NCBI RefSeq assembly: GCF_008630065.1
Contig: NZ_VWPL01000013.1
Location: forward strand, 43,818-107,817
Direction: 5' to 3'
Origin: Blastochloris sulfoviridis
GTDB taxonomy: Bacteria > Pseudomonadota > Alphaproteobacteria > Rhizobiales > Xanthobacteraceae
DNA: 64,000 bases
Shown here: one piece after another, positions 30,357 to 40,107 of the stretch
Position numbering within the stretch: position 1 is the stretch's first letter
Layout of the letters: every line of letters begins with the position of its first letter
Position numbers and translations under genes: made by a program
The notes under the pieces: model-generated
What the model was told of the DNA's origin: nothing
The model's database searches: none
The model's input: the letters and a program-made list of their open reading frames with translations, nothing else

Positions 30357-31010
30357 ATGCCTGAAGTGGTGTTCGCCGGTCCGGCCGGCCGTATCGAAGG
30401 CCGGTTTCACCCTGCCAAATCCCGCAGCGCGCCGATCGCCGTGGTTCTTCATCCTCACCCGCAATTTGGCGGGACGATGAACAATCCGGTGGTCTACCAG
30501 CTCTATTACCTGTTCGCCGAGCGGGGCATGAGCGTGCTGCGGTTCAATTTCCGCGGCGTCGGCCGCTCGCAGGGCTCGTTCGACCACGGCCAGGGCGAGC
30601 TTTCGGACGCGGCCTCCGCGCTCGACTGGGTGCAGTCGATCAATCCGGACGCGCGCACCTGCTGGATCGCCGGTGTGTCGTTCGGCTCGTGGATCGGCAT
30701 GCAACTCCTGATGCGCCGGCCGGAGGTCGAGGGCTTCATCTCGATCGCCGCCATGGCCAATATCTACGACTTCTCCTTCCTCGCCCCCTGCCCGTCCTCG
30801 GGCCTGTTCGTCCATGGCGAGAAGGATTCGGTGACGCCGGTCACCGCGGTGCAGGGCCTCGTCGAGAAGCTCAAGACGCAGAAGGGCATCATCATCGAGC
30901 AGAAGGTGATTCCCGGCGCCAACCACTTCTTCGAGGGCAAGGTCGAGGAACTGATCGGCACGGTGGGCGACTATCTCGACCGGCGCATCGCCGCCAAGCG
31001 CGAGAAATAG
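30357..31010 (+). CDS. Alpha/beta hydrolase
   Basis: A 217-residue soluble alpha/beta-hydrolase. The strand-turn HPHPQFGGTMNN, the NFRGVGRSQGSFDHG loop, the nucleophile elbow GVSFGSW (Ser about 107) and the His in GANHFFEG give a complete Ser-Asp-His arrangement, with Asp in HGEKDSVTP. This small subgroup is widespread in proteobacteria and the substrate is unknown. It is divergent from the suf operon and shares its intergenic region. ATG at 30357 is preferred over TTG six nucleotides upstream. Confidence 0.85.
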   Translation: MPEVVFAGPAGRIEGRFHPAKSRSAPIAVVLHPHPQFGGTMNNPVVYQLYYLFAERGMSVLRFNFRGVGRSQGSFDHGQGELSDAASALDWVQSINPDARTCWIAGVSFGSWIGMQLLMRRPEVEGFISIAAMANIYDFSFLAPCPSSGLFVHGEKDSVTPVTAVQGLVEKLKTQKGIIIEQKVIPGANHFFEGKVEELIGTVGDYLDRRIAAKREK

Positions 31011-31077
31011 GCGCCCGGCTCGGCGGAGCGAATTCTCCCGGCCGGACTCGCCGCGCCTGCGCGATCGACGTTGGCGT

Positions 31078-32235
31078 CTATGGCCTCACCACCACGCCGC
31101 CGGTCATCGGCTCCGGTACGCCGGTGGTCGAAGGATAGGACAGCGGCAGGCCGTCGAGCGCACGTACCGCGAGGAAGGCGAACGCCTGCGCCTCCAGATG
31201 GTCGCCCAGCCAGCCGACCCGCTCGGCCACCTCGACGCGCGCCGGCGCCAGTCGCTCGGCCAGCATGCGCATCAGGGTCGGGTTGCGGGCGCCGCCGCCG
31301 GCAATGATCCAGCATTTCGGCGGGCGCTTCAGGTGCGGCACGATGCGCGCCACCGCCGCCGCGGTGAAGGCGGTGAGCGTCGCCGCCCCGTCCTCGACGC
31401 TCGCCCGGTCGAGCCCGCCATGAACCTTGGCCGCCGCCTTGAAGGCGTTGCGGTCGAGCGACTTGGGCGGCGGCAGCGTGAAGAAGCGCATGCCGAGCAG
31501 CCGGCGCACCGCGTCCTCGTCCACCTTGCCGGCCGCCGCCAGCTCGCCGCCGGTGTCCATCGCCGCACCGGTGCGGCCGGCGACGAAATCGTCGATCAGC
31601 GCATTGCCGGGGCCGACGTCGCAGGCGATCGGATCGGCCTCGCCGTCGAGGACCGTGACATTGGCCACCCCGCCGATATTGAGCACCGCCAGCGGCTGCG
31701 GCCGGTGCAGCACCCCGGCCATGGCGCGGTGGAACACCGGCACGAAGGGCGCGCCCTGGCCGCCGGCACCGACATCGGCGGCGCGGAAATCATAAACCAC
31801 CGGCACATTCAGCCGCCGCGCCAGCGCCTGCCCGTCGCCGATCTGCACCGTCAGCCGCACCTCGGGCCGGTGCAGCACGGTCTGACCATGAAAGCCGACC
31901 ACGTCGACCGGCGGCGCGGCGAAAGCGCCGCCATCGAGCGGCATCCAGCTGCGGTTGGCCTCGCGCCATGCCTCCACCGCCTCGGCATTGGCGGCGGTGA
32001 CGATGGCCTCGGCCTCGGCCAGCACGCCCGGCCGGGCGTTGCGGTCGGCGAGGATTTCCGCTTCGTCAAGCGCCGCCCGCAGCACGGCGCGCTCGGCCTC
32101 CGTAAACGGGCGATAGCCGGTCGGGCCGAACGCCAGGATGCGCTCGCCGTCAGTGGCAAGATAGGCAACGTCAACGCCATCGAGCGAGGTCCCGCTCATC
32201 AGGCCGAGCGCTCCGCGGACTTTCAAGGCCGGCAT
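31078..32235 (-). CDS. anmK: Anhydro-N-acetylmuramic acid kinase
   Basis: A 385-residue sugar kinase of the ASKHA fold that converts 1,6-anhydro-MurNAc to MurNAc-6-phosphate during cell-wall recycling. It has GLMSGTSLDGVDVAYL near the N-terminus (the phosphate-binding motif), VGFHGQTVLHRP, the LNIGGVANVTVL strand and DVGPGNALIDDFV. C-terminal IAGGGARNPTLM is also typical. It is divergent from tyrS with only 63 nt between them, a common arrangement in Hyphomicrobiales. Confidence 0.95.
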   Translation of the reverse strand: MPALKVRGALGLMSGTSLDGVDVAYLATDGERILAFGPTGYRPFTEAERAVLRAALDEAEILADRNARPGVLAEAEAIVTAANAEAVEAWREANRSWMPLDGGAFAAPPVDVVGFHGQTVLHRPEVRLTVQIGDGQALARRLNVPVVYDFRAADVGAGGQGAPFVPVFHRAMAGVLHRPQPLAVLNIGGVANVTVLDGEADPIACDVGPGNALIDDFVAGRTGAAMDTGGELAAAGKVDEDAVRRLLGMRFFTLPPPKSLDRNAFKAAAKVHGGLDRASVEDGAATLTAFTAAAVARIVPHLKRPPKCWIIAGGGARNPTLMRMLAERLAPARVEVAERVGWLGDHLEAQAFAFLAVRALDGLPLSYPSTTGVPEPMTGGVVVRP

Positions 32236-32298
32236 TTCCCGTTGAATCCCCCTCCGGGCCTGTTACACCCACCCGGTCCGCCGAACCACTGCTGAGCG

Positions 32299-33555
32299 AT
32301 GATGACCACTTACTCCAGCGATTTCCTGCACGTCCTGTCGACCCGCGGCTACATCAACCAGATTTCCGACCCCTCCGGCCTCGATCAGGCGGCGCGGGAC
32401 GGCCGGGTGGTGGCCTATGTCGGCTATGACTGCACCGGCCCCTCGCTGCATGTCGGGCACCTGCTCTCCATCATGATGCTGCACTGGCTGCAGCAGACCG
32501 GCCAGAAGCCGATCGCGCTGATGGGCGGCGGCACCACCCGCGTCGGCGACCCCTCCGGCAAGGACGAGGCGCGGCGCATCCTGACCTACGACCAGATCGA
32601 GGCCAACAAGGAGAGCCTCAAGACGGTGTTCTCCCGCTTCATCACCTTCGGGGCGGGCCGCAACGACGCGCTGATGATCGACAATGCCGAATGGCTGGCC
32701 TCGCTGAACTACATCGAGTTCCTGCGCGAGGTCGGCCGCCACTTCTCGATCAACCGCATGCTCACCTTCGATTCGGTGAAGATGCGGCTGGAGCGCGAGC
32801 AGGAGCTGTCGTTCCTCGAATTCAACTACTCCATCCTGCAGGCCTACGACTTCGTCGAGCTCTACAAGCGCACCGGCTGCATCCTGCAGATGGGCGGCTC
32901 CGACCAGTGGGGCAACATCGTCTCCGGCATCGATCTCGGCCGGCGCATGGGCACCTCCCAGCTCTATGCCCTCACCTGCCCGCTGATCACCACCGCCTCG
33001 GGCGCCAAGATGGGCAAGACCGCCGAAGGCGCGGTGTGGCTCAACGCCGACATGCGCGCGCCATACGAATACTGGCAGTTCTGGCGCAACACCGAGGACG
33101 CCGACGTGCCGCGCTTCCTCAAGCTGTTCACCACCTTGCCGCTGACCGAGGTCGGCCGGCTGGCGGAACTCAAGGACGCCGAGATCAACGAGGCGAAGAA
33201 GATTCTCGCCACCGAGGCCACCGCCCTGCTGCACGGCCGCGAGGCCGCAGACGCCGCCGCCGAAACCGCGCGCCGCACCTTCGAGGAAGGCGCGCTGGCC
33301 GAGACGCTGCCGACCGTCGAGATCGCCGGCGCCCGCCTCTCGGACGGCTTGGGCGTGCTGGCGGCGTTCGTCGAGGCCGGGCTCGTCGCCTCCAATGGCG
33401 AGGCGCGCCGTCAGGTCAAGGGCGGCGGGCTGAAGGTGAACGACGTGACGGTGGAGGACGAGCGCGCGATGCTGGGCGAGAAGGACCTCGCCGGCGGCGG
33501 CGTGATCAAGCTGTCGCTCGGCAGGAAGCGTCACGTGCTCTTGAAGCCGGTGTAA
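32299..33555 (+). CDS. tyrS: Tyrosyl-tRNA synthetase
   Basis: A 418-residue class I synthetase. The HIGH-type motif appears as [10 protein letters not shown] (about 49-58), the tyrosine-binding region as [13 protein letters not shown], and the KMSKS-type motif as KMGKT (about 237-241), a usual variant. The C-terminal S4 RNA-binding domain is about residues 350-410 ([18 protein letters not shown]). Start and length are normal. Confidence 0.97.
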   Translation: MMTTYSSDFLHVLSTRGYINQISDPSGLDQAARDGRVVAYVGYDCTGPSLHVGHLLSIMMLHWLQQTGQKPIALMGGGTTRVGDPSGKDEARRILTYDQIEANKESLKTVFSRFITFGAGRNDALMIDNAEWLASLNYIEFLREVGRHFSINRMLTFDSVKMRLEREQELSFLEFNYSILQAYDFVELYKRTGCILQMGGSDQWGNIVSGIDLGRRMGTSQLYALTCPLITTASGAKMGKTAEGAVWLNADMRAPYEYWQFWRNTEDADVPRFLKLFTTLPLTEVGRLAELKDAEINEAKKILATEATALLHGREAADAAAETARRTFEEGALAETLPTVEIAGARLSDGLGVLAAFVEAGLVASNGEARRQVKGGGLKVNDVTVEDERAMLGEKDLAGGGVIKLSLGRKRHVLLKPV

Positions 33556-33564
33556 TTGCCCCGC

Positions 33565-34021
33565 GTCGTCCCGGGCAAGCGGCGAAGCTGCGCGACCCGG
33601 GACCGTGCGCAGAAAAGACACCCCTTCCGGATGACGATCCCGGCTCTCGCTTCGCTCGGCCGGGATGACGAGGCCAGACTGTCGTCCCGGGCAAGCGGCG
33701 AAGCTGCGCGACCCGGGACCGTGCGCAGAAAAGACACCCCTTCCGGATGACGATCCCGGCTCTCGCTACGCTCGGCCGGGATGACGAGGCCAGACTGTCG
33801 TCCCGGGCAAGCGGCGAAGCTGCGCGACCCGGGACCGTGCGCAGAAAAGACACCCCTTCCGGATGACGATCCCGGCTCTCGCTTCGCTCGGCCGGGATGA
33901 CGAGGCCAGACTGTCGTCCCGGGCAAGCGGCGAAGCTGCGCGACCCGGGACCGTGCGCAGAAAAGACACCCCTTCCGGATGACGATCCCGGCTCTCGCTT
34001 CGCTCGGCCGGGATGACGGGC
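33565..34021. repeat. Tandem array: about four copies of a 116-bp unit
   Basis: Four near-identical units begin at 33565, 33681, 33797 and 33913. Each starts GTCGTCCCGGGCAAGCGGCG, passes through AAAAGACACCCCTTCCGG and ends in GGCCGGGATGACG. The 116-bp period is not divisible by 3, so it does not encode repeats in a fixed frame. The array fills the gap between convergent tyrS and recJ and ends at the recJ stop. The unit is the same family as at 15031. Confidence 0.95.
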
Positions 34022-35830
34022 TCACCGCACCGGCTCGGCCGCGTCGAGAATCCGCAATTGCACGCGCTCGCGGGCCTGCCAGCGGTCGAGCGTCAGCGTG
34101 CCGGCGACGTGCAGGCTCTGGCCGCGCGAGGCCAGCAGCAGCCGGCCGACCGGCTCGTTCGCCACCCGGAAGGCGACCGCGTCGAGCGTGGCGCCATCCG
34201 GCGCCCGCAGGCGGACGCGCAAATGGTCGGCGCCGAAGGTCTCGGCGTGGGCCACCGTGTGGGAGGGCAGTGCGAACACCGGCTCGGGATTGCCGGCGCC
34301 GAACGGGCCGCCGCGCTCGATCGACGCCACCAGTTCGGGCCCGGCGCCGCCAGCGGTGAGCGCGCCGTCGATGAGCAGCGCATCGCGCGCCCGCGCCGCC
34401 GCCACCTCCTCGGCAAGCCGCTCTTCGAGAAAGGCGCGCAGGGCGCCGAGTTGTTCGCGGGCGATGGTGAGCCCGGCCGCCATGGCGTGACCGCCGCCCT
34501 TCACCGCGATGCCGGCCTCGACCGCGCCCCGCACCGCCTTGCCGAGATCGACGCCCGAGATCGAGCGGCCCGAGCCGGTGCCCTGCCCGTTCATCCCCCA
34601 GGCGATGGCGATGGCCGGCCGGCCGAGCTTCTCCTTCAGCCGCGCCGCCACCAGCCCCATCACGCCAGGGTGCCAGCGCTCGGCGGCGACCACCGCCACC
34701 GGCGGCCCCTCCTTCAGCCCCATCGCCGCCAGCGCCTCGGCTTCGGCCTCGGCCACGGTCGCCTGCTCGATGGCCTGGCGCTCGGCGTTCAGCCGGTCGA
34801 GCTCAGCGGCGATGCGCCGCGCCTCGATGTCGTCGGCGGTGGCGAGCAGCCGGGCGCCGAGCCCGGCATCGCCGATGCGCCCGCCGGCATTGATGCGCGG
34901 GCCGAGCAGGAAGCCGAGGTGCCAGGGCTTGGGCGGCCCCTCCAGCCGGGCGACATCCATCAGCGCAACGAGCCCCGGCCGGCTGCGCCGCCGCATGGCG
35001 AGAAGCCCCTTGGCGACATAGGCGCGGTTGAGGCCCTTGAGCGGCACCACGTCGGCCACCGTGCCGAGCGCGACGAGGTCGACGAGGTCGATCAGGTCCG
35101 GCTCCGGCCGCGCCGTGGTCCAGAAGCCGCTTTGCCGCAGCGCCCGCGCGGTGGCGATCGCGGTCAGGAACACCAGCCCGACCGCGGCGAGGTAGCCGAG
35201 GCCGGAGAGATCGTCGTCGCGGTTGGGATTGACGATGGCCGCTGCCGGCGGCAGCGCGCCAGCCACCTGATGGTGGTCGATCACCACCACGTCGAGGCCG
35301 AGCCGCCGCGCCTCCGCCAGCGGCTCGAAGCTGGTGGTGCCGCAATCGACGGTGACGAGCAGCGTCACGCCGCGCTCGGCGAGGCGGCGGATCGCCTCGG
35401 CATTGGGCCCGTAGCCCTCGAACAGCCGGTCCGGAATGTGGACGATCGGGTCGAGCCCGGCGGAGCGCAGCACCAGCGTCAGCAGCGCGGCGCTTGCCGC
35501 ACCGTCGACGTCGTAGTCGCCGAACACCGCCACCGTCTCGCCGCGCCGGCATGCCGCGGCGATGCGCGCCGCCGCCGCCGCCATGTCGGTGACGGTGTCG
35601 GGGTCGGGCATCAGGTTGCGGATCGATGAGTCGAGGTGGTCCTCCACCTCGTCGAGGCCGACGCCGCGCCCGGCCAGCACGCGGGCCAGCAGATCGGGCA
35701 GGCCATGGCGCTGGGCGATGGCCAGCGCCGCCGCCTCGCCGGTGGCGTTCAGCCGCGCCTGCCACGGCCGTCCGGCGGCCGAGCAGGTGACGTTGAGAAA
35801 GGCACGGCGGGACGATGGCAGCTCAGTCAT
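34022..35830 (-). CDS. recJ: Single-stranded-DNA-specific exonuclease RecJ
   Basis: A 602-residue 5'-3' exonuclease for recombination and mismatch repair. The DHH phosphoesterase motifs are visible: AVFGDYDVDGAASAALL, TVDCGTTSFE, VIDHHQVAGA (the DHH motif) and NPNRDDDLSGLGYLAAVGL. The DHHA1 region has GGHAMAAGLTI. The length is normal for alphaproteobacteria. The stop directly borders the tandem repeat array. Confidence 0.96.
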   Translation of the reverse strand: MTELPSSRRAFLNVTCSAAGRPWQARLNATGEAAALAIAQRHGLPDLLARVLAGRGVGLDEVEDHLDSSIRNLMPDPDTVTDMAAAAARIAAACRRGETVAVFGDYDVDGAASAALLTLVLRSAGLDPIVHIPDRLFEGYGPNAEAIRRLAERGVTLLVTVDCGTTSFEPLAEARRLGLDVVVIDHHQVAGALPPAAAIVNPNRDDDLSGLGYLAAVGLVFLTAIATARALRQSGFWTTARPEPDLIDLVDLVALGTVADVVPLKGLNRAYVAKGLLAMRRRSRPGLVALMDVARLEGPPKPWHLGFLLGPRINAGGRIGDAGLGARLLATADDIEARRIAAELDRLNAERQAIEQATVAEAEAEALAAMGLKEGPPVAVVAAERWHPGVMGLVAARLKEKLGRPAIAIAWGMNGQGTGSGRSISGVDLGKAVRGAVEAGIAVKGGGHAMAAGLTIAREQLGALRAFLEERLAEEVAAARARDALLIDGALTAGGAGPELVASIERGGPFGAGNPEPVFALPSHTVAHAETFGADHLRVRLRAPDGATLDAVAFRVANEPVGRLLLASRGQSLHVAGTLTLDRWQARERVQLRILDAAEPVR

Positions 35831-35871
35831 TCCGTATCGCTGGCGCGCCGCCGTTCATCCTGTCGTCCCGG

Positions 35872-35970
35872 GCGAGCAAAGCGAGCCAGGATCGCGTGCA
35901 GAAGCAGAAAGAGCCGCTTCCTGCGGACGGTCCCGGCTCGCGCGGCTGCCGCCGCTTGGCCGGGACGACG
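35872..35970. repeat. Dispersed intergenic repeat, single copy
   Basis: A single diverged copy of the family found as a tandem array at 33565: it begins TGTCGTCCCGGGCGAGC and ends GGCCGGGACGACG. It lies between glpX and recJ. Confidence 0.65.
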
Positions 35971-35987
35971 CCAACCGAAGTTGCCGC

Positions 35988-37028
35988 TCAATCCAGATGG
36001 AACTTATCGAGCTGGCGGTGCTCGGCATAGATGAAGCGGGTGGTGCCGGTGGCGGAGCGATAGACCACCGTCTCGGTCTCGATCAGATTGCCGCGGAACT
36101 TGACGCCGCGCAGCACCGGGCCGTCGGTGACGCCGGTGGCCGCCACCAGGCAGTCGCCGCGGACCATCTCGTGGGCTTCGTACTTCTTGTGCGGGTCGGT
36201 GACGCCCATGCGCTCGGCGCGCTCGCGCTTGGCCTCGGAGTCGAGCACCAGCCGGCCCTGCATCTGGCCGCCGATGCAGCGCAGCGCGGCGGCGGCGATG
36301 ACGCCCTCGGGCGCGGCGCCGGTGCCGATATAGAGATCGACGCCGGAATCCGGCTTGGCCGTCGCCACCACGCCGGCGACGTCGCCGTCCGAGATCAGAT
36401 GGACCGACACGCCGGTGCGGCGCAGGGTGTTGATCAGCTCGGCGTGGCGCGGCCGGTCGAGCACCAGCGCGGTCAATTCGCCGGGCTGCACGCCCTTGGC
36501 CTTGGCCAGGGAGTAGACGTTCTCCTCCGGCGACAGGTCGAGATCGACCGTGCCGATCGGATAGCCCGGGCCGATGGCGATCTTGTCCATATAGACGTCG
36601 GGCGCGGCGAGCAGGGTGCCGTCCTCGGCCATGGCGATCACCGCGATGGCGCCGGGCATGTTCTTGGCGCACATCGTGGTGCCTTCCAGCGGGTCGACGG
36701 CGATGTCGACCTTCGGGCCGTGGCCGATGCCCACGGTTTCACCGATGAACAGCATCGGCGCCTCGTCGCGCTCGCCCTCGCCGATGCGCACGGTGCCGCG
36801 GATCGACAGGCGGTTGAGTTCGCGGCGCATGGCGTCCACCGCCGCCTGGTCGGCCGCCTTCTCATTGCCGCGGCCACGCCAGCGGGCCGCCGACACGGCG
36901 GCGCGCTCGGTGACGCGGACCAATTCGAGGGTCAGGATGCGTTCGAGAACCGGGCTGGGCTTCACGAGCGTCACCGGTCCGGCACTCGCACTCACACTCG
37001 CCGCACTCGCAGTCGCAGTCGTAGGCAT
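35988..37028 (-). CDS. glpX: Class II fructose-1,6-bisphosphatase
   Basis: A 346-residue GlpX-family phosphatase for gluconeogenesis or the Calvin cycle. Metal and substrate motifs are intact: RGRGNEKAADQAAV, GTVRIGEGERDEAPML, VDIAVDPLEGTTMCAKN and YIGTGAAPEGVIAAAAL. The N-terminal ~18 residues are a low-complexity Ala/Ser/Thr stretch encoded by a (AGTGCG)-like simple repeat. I chose the ATG at 37028 because GAGGGG precedes it; an upstream ATG at 37055 would overlap hom by 4 nt. It is the last gene after hom. Confidence 0.95.
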   Translation of the reverse strand: MPTTATASAASVSASAGPVTLVKPSPVLERILTLELVRVTERAAVSAARWRGRGNEKAADQAAVDAMRRELNRLSIRGTVRIGEGERDEAPMLFIGETVGIGHGPKVDIAVDPLEGTTMCAKNMPGAIAVIAMAEDGTLLAAPDVYMDKIAIGPGYPIGTVDLDLSPEENVYSLAKAKGVQPGELTALVLDRPRHAELINTLRRTGVSVHLISDGDVAGVVATAKPDSGVDLYIGTGAAPEGVIAAAALRCIGGQMQGRLVLDSEAKRERAERMGVTDPHKKYEAHEMVRGDCLVAATGVTDGPVLRGVKFRGNLIETETVVYRSATGTTRFIYAEHRQLDKFHLD

Positions 37029-37051
37029 GGCGCTGAACCCCTCGCTTTGCG

Positions 37052-38362
37052 TCAATTCTGCTCGATCCGAATGACTTGGGGCGGACCGACGATGACGCCG
37101 TCCCGCTCGATGGCAGCGAGGGCACGGCGCACCGCGTCCTCGCTGGTGGCATAGGTGATCAGGACCACCGGAGCCGGCGCGTCGGCGGAGGCCGGTACCT
37201 CCCCGCGCGATCCGCGCCGCCGCTGCACGATGGACTCCAGAGAAATGAGCTCGTCCGCCATGCGGCGGGCGATGGTCGCCGCGGTGCCGGGCTTGTCAAT
37301 GGCGGCGAGCCTTATGTAGTAGCCGCCGGCATGGTGCTGCATCGGCGCACGCCGCGGGCGCACCAAGCGATCGACCGAGCGGCCGAACGGGGCGATGCGG
37401 TCGCCGCGGGCGATGTCGCACAGGTCCGACACCACCGCCGAGGCGGTGGCCGGCCCGCCGGCCCCCGGCCCGATCAGCGTCAGCGACACCGCGTCGCCGT
37501 CGATCTTGACGGCGTTGGTGACGCCGCCGACCTGGGCCAGCGGCGAATCCTTCGGTACCATTGTGGGGTGGACGCGCTGCTCGATGCCGGAGTCGGCGCG
37601 CACCGCCACGCCAAGCAGCTTGACGCGATAGCCGAGCTCGTCGGCCATCTCCAGATCGGCCAGCGAGATCGAGCGGATACCCTCGACATAGACCGCGTCG
37701 CAGTCGATCTCGGTGCCGAAGGCGAGCGAGGTGAGAATGGCCAGCTTGTGGGCGGTGTCGAAGCCGTCGACGTCGAAGGCCGGGTTGGCCTCGGCATAGC
37801 CCAGGCGCTGGGCCTCCTTGAGGCAGTCCTCGAACGACAGCTTCTCGTCCAGCATCCGGGTGAGGATGTAGTTGCAGGTGCCGTTGAGGATGCCCCACAC
37901 GCGGTCGATGCGGTTGGCGACCAGCCCCTCGCGCAGCGTCTTGATCACCGGGATGCCGCCGGCGACCGCCGCCTCGAAATTGAAGGCGACGTTGCGGTCC
38001 TCGGCGGCGCGCGCCAGCGCCGCACCGTGACGGGCGATCAGCGCCTTGTTGGCGGTGACCACGTGCTTGCCGGCCTTGAGCGCGGTCTCGACCGTGGTCT
38101 TGGCCGGGTCGCCTTCCCCGCCCATCAACTCGACCAGCACGTCGATCTCGGGATCGGCGGCGAGCGCGAACGGGTGGTCCACCCAGCGCACCGTGGCCAG
38201 GTCCAGGTTCTTGTCCCGGACCTCCTTGGCACAGACGGCGACCAGCTCGACCGGGCGGCCGGCTTTGGCGGCAAGCTTGGCCGCCTTGTCCTGCAGAATA
38301 CGAACGACGGACGACCCCACCGTGCCAAGCCCGGCGAGGCCAACCTTGAGAGAACCAGCCAT
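37052..38362 (-). CDS. hom: Homoserine dehydrogenase
   Basis: A 436-residue NAD(P)-dependent enzyme of the aspartate pathway that reduces aspartate semialdehyde to homoserine for threonine and methionine. The Rossmann motif GLAGLGTVGSSVV is at residues 8-20, and NFEAAVAGGIPVIKTL and NGTCNYILTRM are the typical substrate-domain blocks. A C-terminal ACT domain (about 350-430, with IDKPGTAATIARRM) provides threonine feedback regulation. It lies 40 nt downstream of the aminotransferase on the same strand, likely in one operon with glpX. Confidence 0.96.
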   Translation of the reverse strand: MAGSLKVGLAGLGTVGSSVVRILQDKAAKLAAKAGRPVELVAVCAKEVRDKNLDLATVRWVDHPFALAADPEIDVLVELMGGEGDPAKTTVETALKAGKHVVTANKALIARHGAALARAAEDRNVAFNFEAAVAGGIPVIKTLREGLVANRIDRVWGILNGTCNYILTRMLDEKLSFEDCLKEAQRLGYAEANPAFDVDGFDTAHKLAILTSLAFGTEIDCDAVYVEGIRSISLADLEMADELGYRVKLLGVAVRADSGIEQRVHPTMVPKDSPLAQVGGVTNAVKIDGDAVSLTLIGPGAGGPATASAVVSDLCDIARGDRIAPFGRSVDRLVRPRRAPMQHHAGGYYIRLAAIDKPGTAATIARRMADELISLESIVQRRRGSRGEVPASADAPAPVVLITYATSEDAVRRALAAIERDGVIVGPPQVIRIEQN

Positions 38363-38402
38363 GGAAACGTCCGAATGGAAACGTCCGAAACGATGCGGCC
38401 TA

Positions 38403-39623
38403 TCAGGCGCGGGCGGCCAGGGGCACCACGTTGTGCAACGTCTTGTCTGCAGTTTCAAGGAAACGTCGCACGTTTCGCGCGGCTTGGCGAATGCGCTGCT
38501 CATTTTCGACCATGGCGATGCGCACATAGCCGTCGCCATGCTCGCCAAAGCCGAGGCCGGGCGCCACCGCCACCTCCGCCTTCTCGATCAGAAGTTTCGA
38601 GAACTCGATCGAGCCAAGGCTGCGGAACCGATCCGGGATCGGCACCCAGGCGAACATTGAGGCCGAGGGCGCCGGAATCTCCCACCCCGCCCGGGCAAAG
38701 CTGTCGACCAGCGCCTCGCGGCGCTTCTTGTAGGTGTCGCGCATCTCGCGGATACAGTCCTCCGGGCCGTTCAGCGCGGCGGTGGCCGCCACCTGCACCG
38801 GCGTGAAGGCGCCATAGTCGAGATAGGATTTCACCCGCCCCAGCGCGCCGATCAGCCGCTCATTGCCGACCGCGAAGCCGATGCGCCAGCCGGCCATCGA
38901 GAAGGTCTTGGACATCGAGGTGAACTCGACGGTGACATCCACGGCGCCCGGCACCTGCAGCACCGAGGGTGGCGGATTGTCGTCGAAATAAACCTCGGCA
39001 TAAGCGAGGTCCGACAGCACGAAGATGTCGTGCTTCTTCGCAAACGCAACGAGATCCTTGTAGAAATCGAGGCTTGCGACGTGCGCCGTCGGGTTTGACG
39101 GGTAGCAGACCACCACCGCGATCGGCTTGGGGATCGAATGGACGATGGCGCGCTCCAGCGCGCCGAAGAAGTCCGGCGTCGGCTCGCAGGGCACCGAGCG
39201 GATGACGCCGCCGGCCATCAGGAAGCCGAAGGCGTGGATGGGGTAGCTCGGATTGGGCACCAGCACCACGTCGCCCGGCGCGGTGATGGCCTGCGCCATG
39301 TTGGCGAAGCCTTCCTTGGAGCCCAGCGTGGCGACGACCTGGCGGTCGGGATCGAGCTTCACGCCGAAGCGGCGCCCATAATAGGCGGCCTGCGCCCGGC
39401 GCAGACCGGCAATGCCCTTGGAGGCGGAGTAGCGGTCGGTGCGCGGCTTGCCGACCGTCTCCTTCAGCTTCTCGACCACGTGGGCCGGGGCCGGCAGATC
39501 GGGATTGCCCATGCCGAGGTCGATGATGTCGACGCCCGCATTGCGAGCCGCCGCCTTCACGCGGTTCACCTGCTCGAAGACGTAGGGCGGCAGACGGCGA
39601 ATGCGGTAAAACTCTTCAGTCAC
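38403..39623 (-). CDS. Class I aminotransferase, AlaC-like (alanine transaminase)
   Basis: A 406-residue PLP-dependent aminotransferase of class I/II. Motifs: IDLGMGNPDLPAP, RYSASKGIAGLRRA, NPSYPIHAFG, CYPSNPTAHVA, the lysine motif SMSKTFSMAGWRIGF and VRIAMVENEQRIRQA. The sequence resembles AlaC and LL-diaminopimelate aminotransferase-like proteins always found beside hom in Hyphomicrobiales. I take alanine or another small amino acid as the likely substrate; an aspartate-pathway role is suggested by the neighbour. The promoter region upstream has an inverted repeat. Confidence 0.88.
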   Translation of the reverse strand: MTEEFYRIRRLPPYVFEQVNRVKAAARNAGVDIIDLGMGNPDLPAPAHVVEKLKETVGKPRTDRYSASKGIAGLRRAQAAYYGRRFGVKLDPDRQVVATLGSKEGFANMAQAITAPGDVVLVPNPSYPIHAFGFLMAGGVIRSVPCEPTPDFFGALERAIVHSIPKPIAVVVCYPSNPTAHVASLDFYKDLVAFAKKHDIFVLSDLAYAEVYFDDNPPPSVLQVPGAVDVTVEFTSMSKTFSMAGWRIGFAVGNERLIGALGRVKSYLDYGAFTPVQVAATAALNGPEDCIREMRDTYKKRREALVDSFARAGWEIPAPSASMFAWVPIPDRFRSLGSIEFSKLLIEKAEVAVAPGLGFGEHGDGYVRIAMVENEQRIRQAARNVRRFLETADKTLHNVVPLAARA

Positions 39624-39658
39624 GGTATTGCTCGACGGGTTGAATCGACCGGATGCGG

Positions 39659-39696
39659 TGAATTCGGCTTATTACCATCGATCGCGACCGAATTCA
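39659..39696. promoter_or_regulatory. Inverted repeat upstream of the aminotransferase-hom operon
   Basis: TGAATTCGG (39659-39667) and CCGAATTCA (39688-39696) are perfect inverse copies separated by 20 nt, 36 nt upstream of the aminotransferase start. It could be an operator or the terminator of the upstream lipoprotein gene; no consensus is recognised. Confidence 0.35.
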
Positions 39697-39733
39697 GGCG
39701 AAAAGCCGCGTGACCGTCATTGTTCCGTATCGA

Positions 39734-39991
39734 TCACTGGTCCGCTTCGAGCGAGCGCTCGACCCCCTTGCGACGCGATGCCGCCAGCGCCTTCAACTCG
39801 GCCTCGGCGCGCGCCTGCTCCTCGGCGGTCAGCGGCGGCTGCGGCCGGTTCGGCGGCACCTCGCCGACATTGGGATAGGCCGGCTGCGGCGTCGTCTCGT
39901 CCGGCACGTCGTGGAACAGGCCGGAGGTGGCGCAACCGCCGAGCGCCAGCCCGGTTATGGCCAAAGCGGCAAGCGAAAGACGGCGGTCCAT
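39734..39991 (-). CDS. Small lipoprotein
   Basis: An 85-residue protein. A signal peptide with lipobox LALGGC (Cys about 20) is followed by a Pro/Ala-rich mature part ending in an Ala/Glu/Arg-rich helical segment (EEQARAEAELKALAASRR). The Pro-rich region contains PQPAYPNVGEVPPNRPQPPL. It looks like an outer-membrane-anchored small lipoprotein of unknown function. It is divergent from phaC. The start at 39991 fits the signal peptide. Confidence 0.75.
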   Translation of the reverse strand: MDRRLSLAALAITGLALGGCATSGLFHDVPDETTPQPAYPNVGEVPPNRPQPPLTAEEQARAEAELKALAASRRKGVERSLEADQ

Positions 39992-40107
39992 TCTAATCGG
40001 CACGATTGTGTCCCCGATCCTCTCGGCGGCAAAGCCCTGGCCGGTTATCATGGCGGAAGCGAGACGACGGCCGAGACCTCAACTACGGCCGGCACAAGGG
40101 AACGACC

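Noticed and set aside
33531..34025. A minus-strand frame with repeated RSVAQLRRLPGTT-like peptides
   Set aside because: It is a translation of the 116-bp tandem repeat, whose period breaks the frame, so it is not a protein.
38363..38548. A 62-codon extension of homoserine dehydrogenase
   Set aside because: The Rossmann motif begins right after the Met at 38362, and the extension is the shadow of the aminotransferase gene.
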